Assembly (NCBI GenBank): GCA_035626395.1
Contig: DASPNR010000044.1
Location: forward strand, 1-64,000
Origin: Candidatus Limnocylindrales bacterium
GTDB lineage: Bacteria > Desulfobacterota > Binatia > UBA1149 > CAITLU01
Direction of reading: 5' to 3'
Length of the DNA: 64,000 nt
Part shown: positions 10,574 through 18,076 of the stretch, piece by piece
Layout of the letters: each line of letters starts with the position of its first letter
Numbering within the stretch: position 1 is the stretch's first letter
The notes under the pieces: model-generated
The model's input: the letters and a program-made list of their open reading frames with translations, nothing else
Database searches by the model: none
Told to the model about the DNA's origin: nothing
Position numbers and translations under genes: made by a program

Positions 10574-13356
10574 GACGGTACGGGTGGCTCGGTTGGCTCG
10601 AGGCCTCGCTGGTCTGCGTCGCGGCGGGATTCCTGCTGTACCTGTACCCATGGCAGCACCTGCTGGCCAAGACCATCACGGCGGGCGGCGACACGGCGTC
10701 GCACTTCTACCCGGCGCTGCTGATGCGCGACGAGCTGCTGCCGCGCCTGGCATGGACGGGCTGGACGATGGGCAATTATGCCGGCTTCCCCATCTTCCAC
10801 TTCTACTCGACGCTGCCGTTCGTCGTCATCGCACTGCTCGGCTACGTCTTTCCGCTCGAGCAATCGTTCAAGCTGGTCACGCTTCTGGGGCCGACGACGC
10901 TGCCGTTGGCGGCAGCCTATTTGTTCTGGGCCCTCGGGTACCGCCGCGGAGGGCCCATCCTGGCAGCCGGCTCGGTCCTTCCCTTCCTGTTCCAGCAGGG
11001 CAACTCGATGTGGGGCGGCAACATCCCGAGCGTGCTCGCCGGCGAATTCTGCCATGCGATCGGCCTTTCGCTGTCGCTCGTGTTCCTCGGCCACCTGCAT
11101 CGCCTGTCCAAGGGCATCGGCTCCTGGATCGTCAACGGGCTGCTTCTGGCTGCGATCGCGCTCTCGCACGCATTCGCGTTCATCGGTGCGCTGTGGTTCG
11201 CGCTGTTCTATCTGCGGCCGCGCTCCGACAGCGCGCGCGTCATGCCGCGCATCGCGCCCTCCTTCGTGCTGGCGGCGCTGCTGGTGGCGTTCTGGGGATT
11301 TCCGCTTCTGCCTCGCGTCAAGTTCACCACCGAGTGGACGATGATCTGGCGGATCAACGACTGGAAGGAGGTGGTGCCCGAGCTGCTGTGGCCGGCGGCG
11401 ATTCTCACCATCGCCAATCTCGCGTTGATGGCGGTCCGGCTCAAGGCCTTCTCGGTGGAGCGGCATGGACTCATGCTGTTCGCGCTGTTCGGCAGCGCCT
11501 TCCTGTACGCCGTATCGCCCATCACTGGATTTCCGGACATCCGCTTCGTTCCCATCGGGCAGATGTTCCTCGGCTTCATGGCTGCCGACCTGCTCGTGTG
11601 GGCTGGCTCGCGCGTCCGTTTTCCGCTCGTGTTCTCCACCGTGGGTCTGCTGTTGTGCATGGGATGGGCATACCAGCACATCGGCTACCTTTCGTCGTGG
11701 CTGGACTGGAACTACTCGGGCTACGAGCGCAAGTCGTCCTGGCCGCTGTTCAAGGCCATCAACGATCACGTGCGCGGCGACATCAATTCGCCGCGCATGG
11801 TTTTCGAGCACGCGCAGGCGCACAACAAGTTCGGAAGCTCGCGGGCCTTCGAGAACCTCCCGCTCTTTGCCGGCAGAGCCACGCTCGAGGGCGTTTTTCA
11901 CCAGGTCTCGCCGAACTCGCCGTTCGTGTTCTACATCCAATCCGAGGTGTCGGAGAAGACATCGGGGCCGTTCCATCAGTATTCCTACATGCGGCTGAAC
12001 CCGGAGGCGGCGCTGCCGCACCTGCGCGTATACAATGTCAGCACCATCGTGGCCGTGACGGAGAAGGCGCGCGCTGCCTACGACGCGCATCCCGCATACG
12101 AGCGCACGTTCTCGCAGGGCGGATACTCGGTCTATCAGGTCGCGAGCGGCGTCACGGGGTACGTCGTCGCCGCCACCCACCAGCCGGTGCTTTACGATGG
12201 CCCCGACTACCACACCGCCTTCTACCGCTGGTTCAAGCACCCGGAGCTGCTCGACATCCCGCTGGTGCCCGCCGAAATCATCGGCGACGAGGCAGCCGCG
12301 ACGTTCGAGCTGCGCACGGCATCCGTTCGCGACATCCCGCGCAGGCCGTATGACGGCGAATGCCGGGTCGACGCGAAGCTGGAGCAGCAGCGGATCGTCT
12401 TCGACACCAACTGCCCCGGCCGCCCCCACATCGTCAAGGTTTCCTACTTCCCGCGGTGGAAGGCGGTCGACGGCTCGCCGATTCATCTGGTCTCGCCGGG
12501 TTTCATGCTCGTCTACCCGAACTCCAACCATTTTGAGATGGTCTACGGCCGCACGGCGCTCGACTACGTTTCGATGGCGACCACGGCCGCCGGGGTGCTG
12601 TGGGCACTGGCCGCGCTGCTGAGCCCACGGGTATCGCGCGCGTCCATCGGCGTCGCGGCGCGCGTCTTCCGGCCGATCTATGCGGCGGTATCGCCCTACC
12701 CGCGCGCGAGCATGGTGATCTTCGTGCTCCTGTGCATCGCCGGCGGAGCGCTGGTTCGCTATGAGGTGCGCGACGACGACATCCTGTACCGTGAAGGACA
12801 GGCCGCGTATCGCGAACGCAAGTTCGATCGCGCCATCGAGATCTTCCGAGAGTACACCACCGACGACCGCGACACGTTCAAGCACGCGACGGCGCTCTCG
12901 CAGATGGGAATCAGCTACTCCGAGCTCAAGAAGTACGATCTGGCAGTGGAGACGCTGGAAAGGCTGCGATTCAACTTCCCGAACATCGACTTCCACGCGT
13001 CCACGCTGTTTCATCTCGCGCGCAGCTACGCCGGCGCCGGAAATGAACAGCTCGCCATCGAGCGCGCGCGAGAGCTTCGGACACGGTACGCCGACTCGCC
13101 CTATCCGCAGCGCCTGGAACGCGAGAACAAGGAGCTGTTCCGGGCCGCGGCGCCGCCGCCAGGATCTGCCGCGGCTCCGGCGCCCGCAGTGCCCGCCGCA
13201 TCCGCGGCACCGGCACCGCCTGCAGCACCCGCACCGCCCGCAGCACCGGCCACGCCTGCGGCACCAGCGCCGCCCACGGCACCAGCAGCGCAGGCGGCAC
13301 CGGCAGCGCTGCCGCCTGCGGCCCCTCCCTCAGGAGCCGCCGCTCCCGCTCGCTAA
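10570..13356 (+). CDS. multi-spanning GT-C/PTPS-related-type membrane protein with C-terminal TPRs
   Basis: 928 residues. The N-terminal half has many membrane helices and a luminal loop motif (GGDTASHFYPALLMRDELLPR) like the 'PTPS-related' membrane proteins that resemble GT-C glycosyltransferases. An extracytoplasmic part follows (about 385-670), then two more helices. Tetratricopeptide repeats lie at about 735-855 (REGQAAYRERKFDRAIEIF, SQMGISYSELKKYDLAVETL). The last 70 residues are a low-complexity Pro/Ala tail. Coupling to the anchored exported protein suggests a cell-envelope complex. Substrate and activity are unknown. The 3' end overlaps the convergent gene by 27 nt. Confidence 0.8.
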   Translation: MRRYGWLGWLEASLVCVAAGFLLYLYPWQHLLAKTITAGGDTASHFYPALLMRDELLPRLAWTGWTMGNYAGFPIFHFYSTLPFVVIALLGYVFPLEQSFKLVTLLGPTTLPLAAAYLFWALGYRRGGPILAAGSVLPFLFQQGNSMWGGNIPSVLAGEFCHAIGLSLSLVFLGHLHRLSKGIGSWIVNGLLLAAIALSHAFAFIGALWFALFYLRPRSDSARVMPRIAPSFVLAALLVAFWGFPLLPRVKFTTEWTMIWRINDWKEVVPELLWPAAILTIANLALMAVRLKAFSVERHGLMLFALFGSAFLYAVSPITGFPDIRFVPIGQMFLGFMAADLLVWAGSRVRFPLVFSTVGLLLCMGWAYQHIGYLSSWLDWNYSGYERKSSWPLFKAINDHVRGDINSPRMVFEHAQAHNKFGSSRAFENLPLFAGRATLEGVFHQVSPNSPFVFYIQSEVSEKTSGPFHQYSYMRLNPEAALPHLRVYNVSTIVAVTEKARAAYDAHPAYERTFSQGGYSVYQVASGVTGYVVAATHQPVLYDGPDYHTAFYRWFKHPELLDIPLVPAEIIGDEAAATFELRTASVRDIPRRPYDGECRVDAKLEQQRIVFDTNCPGRPHIVKVSYFPRWKAVDGSPIHLVSPGFMLVYPNSNHFEMVYGRTALDYVSMATTAAGVLWALAALLSPRVSRASIGVAARVFRPIYAAVSPYPRASMVIFVLLCIAGGALVRYEVRDDDILYREGQAAYRERKFDRAIEIFREYTTDDRDTFKHATALSQMGISYSELKKYDLAVETLERLRFNFPNIDFHASTLFHLARSYAGAGNEQLAIERARELRTRYADSPYPQRLERENKELFRAAAPPPGSAAAPAPAVPAASAAPAPPAAPAPPAAPATPAAPAPPTAPAAQAAPAALPPAAPPSGAAAPAR
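13141..13353 (+). repeat. Pro/Ala low-complexity tract
   Basis: Degenerate repetition of GCA-CCG-type codons encoding the Pro/Ala tail of the TPR membrane protein. It may be prone to length change. Such tails are often periplasmic spacers. Confidence 0.7.
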
Positions 13357-14598
13357 TCCCTGCAGCGTTTCGACGCTCCAGGGCAATTCCTTTCGTTTTT
13401 GGGCAGGTGCTTCAGCAGGTGCCGCCGCGGCGCGGATCGGAAAGCGCGCGAGCACGGCAGGGGGAATGGCGCGGCGGTCCTCCACGTCGAGCGCCGCGCC
13501 GAGCAGGTAGCGCACCAGCACGCGGAGACGCTCGAACGGAATGTCCTCGCGAAGCTCGCTGCCGTGACCGTCTGACAACAGGTACCACGCGTTGCCGCTT
13601 CGCTCGCGCCCCAGCACCGGCCCGCCCACCATCAGCACGGTGCTGCGGCCCGGCGCAGCCTCACGCAGGTTGCGCAGCGTCCGATCGATTTCCTCCCGCA
13701 CCAGATCGACGTGCCCGCCGGCTGGTGGATCGGGTGAAGACATGGACTGCAGGGACGCCGAGAGCTTGTGAAAAAGAAGCACGGCGTGTGCTTCGTGGGA
13801 CGAGCCGAGAAGTCTTTGTGCAGCGGTCACGCGCGTGCGTTCGACCTCGGCAAGATGTGTCAGCAACGCACCCCGCGCGTCGACATCCACACCGCGGAGG
13901 AACGGATCGCCGAGCAGCACCATGGCCGGAGGCGCCGTACCGACGGCGTAGACTCTGTAGACGGGCGAAAGCCACAGCTCGTCGGCCGAGATGCGTCCGA
14001 TCTGGAACCTGCCATGACCGCCCGGCACGTCGATCCAGTCACTCCAGCGGCCTTCGGCGAGCGTCTTCGCCGCATCGAGCACGGCTTCGACGGCGCCGTC
14101 ATATGGCGCAGCAACCTTGCCCGCCTCCACCTGCCTTGCGTCGGCGACGACACCGGCACTGTTGCCCAGAAATGCAGACTCCGTGGACGCAGTCAGCATG
14201 GTCGTCGCCGGCGCGTCGGCAAAGACACGGGAAGGGGCGGCAACGACGGCAACTCGCTGCCCGAGTGGCTGCCACACCGGCTGCCTCGGCTCCGCTGCAA
14301 CACCCGACGCGCGCGACTGCGTGAAAAGCCGGCTCCAGAATTCGGCGCCGGAAGCTTCGACCGCATCAACGACGCCGCCCGAGAAGCCGCTCTCGCGCAG
14401 CTCATGAATCGTGGCCGCGTCTGGACCGGTCGCCGCATCCAGGATCCATTCCGCCTTGGCGCCCGGCAGCGCGAGGATGATGAGACGGGCCGGAGGCTCG
14501 GGCAGACGAAACACCGCAATCGCGGCCGCGACTGCCACCAATGCAGCAGCCTTCGCGAGCAGCGCGAACGCATCGGTCGTGACTGCCTTGGCGTTCAT
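13330..14598 (-). CDS. degenerate alkaline-phosphatase-superfamily (phosphodiesterase-like) protein
   Basis: 422 residues with an N-terminal hydrophobic segment (about 12-30) that anchors or exports it. Its middle resembles the complete enzyme at 62190-64000: GRWSDWIDV..GRFQIG..ELWLSPVY here, against GEWSDWFRM..ARFRLL..KLYLSPIN there. The opening RLIILALPGAKAEWI stands where active relatives read VIGWDGADW, and VLMVGGPVLG stands where relatives read VLILSDHG. The metal-binding Asp and the Asp-His pair are therefore gone. I infer a catalytically dead paralogue kept for structure or binding. It is divergent from the GT2 gene at 14676. Confidence 0.65.
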   Translation of the reverse strand: MNAKAVTTDAFALLAKAAALVAVAAAIAVFRLPEPPARLIILALPGAKAEWILDAATGPDAATIHELRESGFSGGVVDAVEASGAEFWSRLFTQSRASGVAAEPRQPVWQPLGQRVAVVAAPSRVFADAPATTMLTASTESAFLGNSAGVVADARQVEAGKVAAPYDGAVEAVLDAAKTLAEGRWSDWIDVPGGHGRFQIGRISADELWLSPVYRVYAVGTAPPAMVLLGDPFLRGVDVDARGALLTHLAEVERTRVTAAQRLLGSSHEAHAVLLFHKLSASLQSMSSPDPPAGGHVDLVREEIDRTLRNLREAAPGRSTVLMVGGPVLGRERSGNAWYLLSDGHGSELREDIPFERLRVLVRYLLGAALDVEDRRAIPPAVLARFPIRAAAAPAEAPAQKRKELPWSVETLQGLASGSGGS

Positions 14599-14675
14599 CC
14601 CGTAAGCTAGACTTCCCGAACCATGGTCTCTACACTACGCTTCCGATAGCTGCCACCTTCCTCACCGACGCAATC

Positions 14676-15662
14676 ATGAACGCCACCTTCTCCAAGCGAA
14701 CGGGAATGCCTCTGGTGTCGGTGGTGGTCCCCTGCTTCAACGAGGAAGGCTGCGTTGACGAGATGATGCGGCGCTTGCGCGCCGTGCTCGAGACGCTCCC
14801 TTGCCGTTGGGAGATCGTCCTCGTCGATGATGGCAGCCGTGACCGGACGCTGGCCGCGATGCGCCGCCACGCAGCCGAGGATCCGCGCGTCGGCTACGTC
14901 TCGTTTTCGCGAAACTTCGGGCACCAGATGGCACTGTGGGCCGGCATGGAGCGCGCGCGCGGCGATGCCGTCGTCTCTCTGGACGGAGACCTGCAGCATC
15001 CACCCGAGCACATTCCCGAGCTGTTCCAGCACTGGCAGGCCGGCTACGACGTCGTCTACACCGTGCGCGTCGGCAACGAAGGCCACGCGCTCAAGGAATT
15101 CATTTCGGCCGGGTTCTACTGGCTGCTGCGCAAGCTGACGGGTGTCCAAGTTCCGACCGGCGGCGCCGACTTCCGGTTGCTGGACCGGAAGGTCGTGGAC
15201 GCGCTGCTCGCCTGCGACGAACGTTTCATCTTCGTACGCGGGCTGGTCCCGTGGCTCGGCTTCAAGCGCAAAGGGGTTGCGTATCAGGCGCGGGAGCGCT
15301 TCGCGGGCAGCACCAAGTATGTCGTGACGCGAATGTTCAAGTTCGCGCTGGACGGCATCTTCTCCTTCTCCACCGTCCCGCTGCGGCTGATCTCGTTTCT
15401 GGGTGTGGCGACCATCGCTCTTGGAATCCTGTACGGCCTCTACTCGATATGGGTGCGCGTCTTCACCGACACCGCCGCCACCGGCTGGACCTCGCTGGTC
15501 GTTCTGGTTCTGGTGTTCAGCGGAACGCAGCTGCTGAGCCTCGGCATTCTGAGCGAGTACGTGGGCCGCATCTACGAAGAAGTGAAACACCGACCGCGCT
15601 ACATCGTTGCCGACGCGCAGCCGCCTGCGCCCCAACCATCAGAACCGGAGGCTTCCTCGTGA
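14676..15662 (+). CDS. polyprenol-phosphate glycosyltransferase, GT2 (DPM1/ArnC-like)
   Basis: 328 residues. A GT-A domain begins SVVVPCFNEEGCVDEMMRRL, with VDDGSRD and the metal-binding SLDGDLQHPPE, followed by FVRGLVPWLGF and two C-terminal membrane helices ending EYVGRIYEEVKHRP. Such enzymes move a sugar from a nucleotide donor to undecaprenyl phosphate on the inner membrane. It is paralogous to the GT2 enzyme at 56424. The ATG at 14676 lacks a clear ribosome site, and the ATG at 14706 could be used instead. The stop overlaps the following lipoprotein start (GTGA). Confidence 0.9.
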   Translation: MNATFSKRTGMPLVSVVVPCFNEEGCVDEMMRRLRAVLETLPCRWEIVLVDDGSRDRTLAAMRRHAAEDPRVGYVSFSRNFGHQMALWAGMERARGDAVVSLDGDLQHPPEHIPELFQHWQAGYDVVYTVRVGNEGHALKEFISAGFYWLLRKLTGVQVPTGGADFRLLDRKVVDALLACDERFIFVRGLVPWLGFKRKGVAYQARERFAGSTKYVVTRMFKFALDGIFSFSTVPLRLISFLGVATIALGILYGLYSIWVRVFTDTAATGWTSLVVLVLVFSGTQLLSLGILSEYVGRIYEEVKHRPRYIVADAQPPAPQPSEPEASS

Positions 15663-16303
15663 AACATCCTATCGCGACCCTTGCAACCTGCCTGATGCTG
15701 GCTGTCACCGCATTGCCCGGCTGCGGCTGGGGTATCCTTGGCGGCGGCGGCGGCGGCAACAACAATCGCGTCACCATCGTCGGCAGTCTCCGCGACACGT
15801 CCGTCAGCGACATCGTCGTGCTCGTCTTCAACGTCGATGACGAGGTCGACGACGAGGATGCCTGCCGAGAATGTGGAGGCCTGCCTTGCGACATCGACTC
15901 CGGTGATGCCGTCGTCATCGAGGGAGGCGAGGACAACTTCACGCTCGAGCGCATCGAGCCGGGAGCATTGCGGATCGTGTTCCTCATCGACAGCGGCGAG
16001 GACAATGCCCAGATCGACGACGGGGATCAGGTGGCCATCCTCGACGACCCCGATTGCCAGCTCGGCGACGTGCTGAACAGGCGGACCGTCACCATCGAGG
16101 ACGTCGAGCTCGACTTCGAAGAAGTCGACGAGGACGACATCGACAACGACCGCTGCCGCAACAACGACGACGACACGACCACCACCACCGACGAGGGGTT
16201 CTGCAACGATGATCCGCCGGCATCCGGTCGCGCACGCGCCGACGAAATCCGCGTCAGCGTCACCGACGACGACGACGACGACGACGACGATGATGACAAC
16301 TGA
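15659..16303 (+). CDS. Asp-rich lipoprotein with poly-Asp C-terminus
   Basis: 214 residues starting at a GTG that overlaps the GT2 stop (GTGA), with GGAGG 7 bases upstream. A signal peptide ends in the lipobox LPGC (about residues 18-21), followed by a Gly-rich linker. The rest is extremely acidic: repeated DDEDD-type runs, four Cys that could form disulfides (CRECGGLPC and later), and 11 consecutive Asp at the end. I do not recognise the family. Acidic secreted proteins of this kind often bind calcium, which is inference. The gene is not in a standard frame choice of the GT2, but coupling and ribosome site support it. Confidence 0.75.
   Translation: MKHPIATLATCLMLAVTALPGCGWGILGGGGGGNNNRVTIVGSLRDTSVSDIVVLVFNVDDEVDDEDACRECGGLPCDIDSGDAVVIEGGEDNFTLERIEPGALRIVFLIDSGEDNAQIDDGDQVAILDDPDCQLGDVLNRRTVTIEDVELDFEEVDEDDIDNDRCRNNDDDTTTTTDEGFCNDDPPASGRARADEIRVSVTDDDDDDDDDDDN
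16265..16297 (+). repeat. (GAC)n trinucleotide tract
   Basis: Eight GAC codons in a row, then GAT GAT GAC, encoding 11 Asp at the lipoprotein C-terminus. Slippage would change the Asp number without a frameshift. Confidence 0.9.
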
Positions 16304-17128
16304 TCACATGTAGGAGCCGCCGGTCACCAGCACGACGTGGCCGGTGACGTAGTCCGACAGCGGTGAGGCAAGGAACAGCACCGGCCCCGCGGCTTCTCGC
16401 GGCGTGCCGGGGCGGCCGAGGGGAATGACCTGGATCGCGCGATCGCGCATCTGCTGGGGGATACCGATCTCGACCTCGTTGCCATCGACGACCGCCTTGA
16501 CGGATCGGTCCTTGGCCGCGGTAAGACGCGTATCGATGAAGCCGTATGCGACGGCATTGACGTAGATGCCCAGGCGGCCCCACTCCTTGGCCAGCGTCTT
16601 GGTTACACCGACGATTCCCATCTTGCCCGCGGAATAGTTCACCTGCCCCGCATTTCCCGCCACGCCGCTGGTCGAGGACACGTTGACGACCTTGCGCGGC
16701 CTCGGCCGTCCGGTCTCCGATTCGGACTTGGCCCATTCGCGCCAGTACTTGCTCGCTTCGCGCAGAATGCGGAACGGCGCCGTCAGATGGCATTCGATCA
16801 TCGCCTGCCACTGCTCGTCCGACATCTTGTGAATCATTCCATCGTGCGTGTAGCCGGCGTTGTTGACGATGATGTCGAACGTCCCGAAGGCGTCCATCGC
16901 GGCGGCGATCAGCTGCGCAGGCAGCTTGGCATCGGTCACAGAGCCCGCACACGCGACCGCCTTTCCACCGGCGGATCGGATCGCGTCCACGGCTTCGCCG
17001 GCCACGGCACCGTCCAGGTCGTTGACGACGACGCTGGCTCCCTGCTCGGCCATCAGCTCGGCGACCGCGCGTCCGATGCCTCGGCCAGCGCCGGTGACGA
17101 TTGCGACCTTTCCGTCGATCAGTCCCAT
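16304..17128 (-). CDS. SDR-family oxidoreductase (3-oxoacyl-ACP reductase-like)
   Basis: 274 residues of the short-chain dehydrogenase fold: NAD(P)-binding TGAGRGIG (about 12-19), NNAG, the catalytic Ser in VVNVSSTSG, and YSAGK supplying Tyr and Lys. The C-terminal part GRPGTPREAAGPVLFLASPLSDYVTG is typical of FabG-like enzymes. The substrate cannot be told from sequence. Start: the ATG at 17128 follows AGGAGG with good spacing; the open frame continues to 17596 but has no function. Its stop abuts the stop of the convergent lipoprotein gene with no base between (TGATCA). Confidence 0.9.
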   Translation of the reverse strand: MGLIDGKVAIVTGAGRGIGRAVAELMAEQGASVVVNDLDGAVAGEAVDAIRSAGGKAVACAGSVTDAKLPAQLIAAAMDAFGTFDIIVNNAGYTHDGMIHKMSDEQWQAMIECHLTAPFRILREASKYWREWAKSESETGRPRPRKVVNVSSTSGVAGNAGQVNYSAGKMGIVGVTKTLAKEWGRLGIYVNAVAYGFIDTRLTAAKDRSVKAVVDGNEVEIGIPQQMRDRAIQVIPLGRPGTPREAAGPVLFLASPLSDYVTGHVVLVTGGSYM

Positions 17129-17236
17129 CAAGCACCTCCTACGCCAAAAGGCCGTCTGCTTGCGGCAGGCGGCGTTTCGTGGATGCGCGAAGCTATCGAG
17201 GCTTCCTCCCCAACGCGAGACCACGGCCGTTCTGCG

Positions 17237-17265
17237 TTGACTCCCGGGGCGGCCGCCGCTACCGC
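17237..17265 (+). promoter_or_regulatory. putative promoter of the hydrolase gene
   Basis: TTGACT (17237-17242), a 17-base spacer, TACCGC (17260-17265). The -10 match is weak. If used, transcription starts at or beside the ATG at 17273, which has no Shine-Dalgarno. Confidence 0.4.
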
Positions 17266-17272
17266 TCGACGC

Positions 17273-18064
17273 ATGCGCATCGACGTCGACGACATCACCA
17301 TGGAACTGGAAGCCTACGGCAGTGACGGGCCTGTGGTGTTGCTGGTGCACGGCCTCGGAGGCTGCCGTGGGGTGTGGACAGAGGTTGCAACGCACATCGG
17401 CCGGAAGGCCCGAGCGTTGGTGCCGGACCTTCGCGGCTGCGGTGGCTCCACGCGTGGCAGCGCACCGTACACTCTGGCTCGCGTGGCCGATGACCTGGCC
17501 GCGCTCCTTCGCGCATTGGGAGAGACGCGAGTCGTCGCCGTCGGCCATTCGCTGGGCGGAGTTCTGGTGCAGGAACTGATGGTCCGGCACGGCCACCTGC
17601 TGGCTGGCGCTGTCCTCGTCTCTACCTCCAGCCGGCTCAATGCGACCGCATCACGCAACTGGAAGAAGCTCGCCGACATGGTCGAAGCGAAGGGTCTGTC
17701 GACGTCGCCCGAATCCCAGGCGCGCAGCTTCTCCGAATCATTCGCCGCGGCGCATCCGGAAGTTCTGGCAGCGCACGCCGCGCTCGCCGCCACCGCCGAT
17801 CCGCGCGTGTACGCCGAGCAGGCGCGGGCGGCGAGCGAGTACGACTACACCGATGCGCTGGCGACGGTGAGTATCCCAACGCTGGTCGTTCAAGGCCTGG
17901 CCGATCGCCTGACCCCGCCCGGCGGGTCGGTGCTGCTGCAGCGGGCGCTGCCGGCGTCGCGCCTCGAGATGATCGAAGGCGCCGGGCACAACCTGCCGGT
18001 GGAGATGCCGGAGCGCTTCGCCCGCCTCGTCCTCGACTTCATCGACGAACTCGGCCGGTCGTGA
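17273..18064 (+). CDS. alpha/beta-hydrolase
   Basis: 263 residues with the alpha/beta-hydrolase fold: oxyanion HGLGG near residue 25, nucleophile elbow GHSLGG (about 93-98), acid Asp in QGLADRLTPP, and catalytic His in GAGHNLP near the end. This resembles 3-oxoadipate enol-lactonase and related esterases, but the substrate is unknown. The ATG at 17273 is chosen because the mature fold starts there; an upstream ATG near 17183 is open. It is divergent from the SDR gene and converges on the cytochrome operon with 12 bases between stops. Confidence 0.85.
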   Translation: MRIDVDDITMELEAYGSDGPVVLLVHGLGGCRGVWTEVATHIGRKARALVPDLRGCGGSTRGSAPYTLARVADDLAALLRALGETRVVAVGHSLGGVLVQELMVRHGHLLAGAVLVSTSSRLNATASRNWKKLADMVEAKGLSTSPESQARSFSESFAAAHPEVLAAHAALAATADPRVYAEQARAASEYDYTDALATVSIPTLVVQGLADRLTPPGGSVLLQRALPASRLEMIEGAGHNLPVEMPERFARLVLDFIDELGRS

Positions 18065-18076
18065 GCGGCCGCAGCG

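Noticed and set aside
10546..13014. An 822-codon frame antisense to the GT-C/TPR gene
   Set aside because: Arg/Glu/His-rich shadow composition, and the + strand gene has signal, membrane and TPR structure.
16265..16297. CRISPR or tandem-repeat array
   Set aside because: It is a simple in-frame trinucleotide tract encoding Asp; no spacers exist. No CRISPR array was seen elsewhere in the window.
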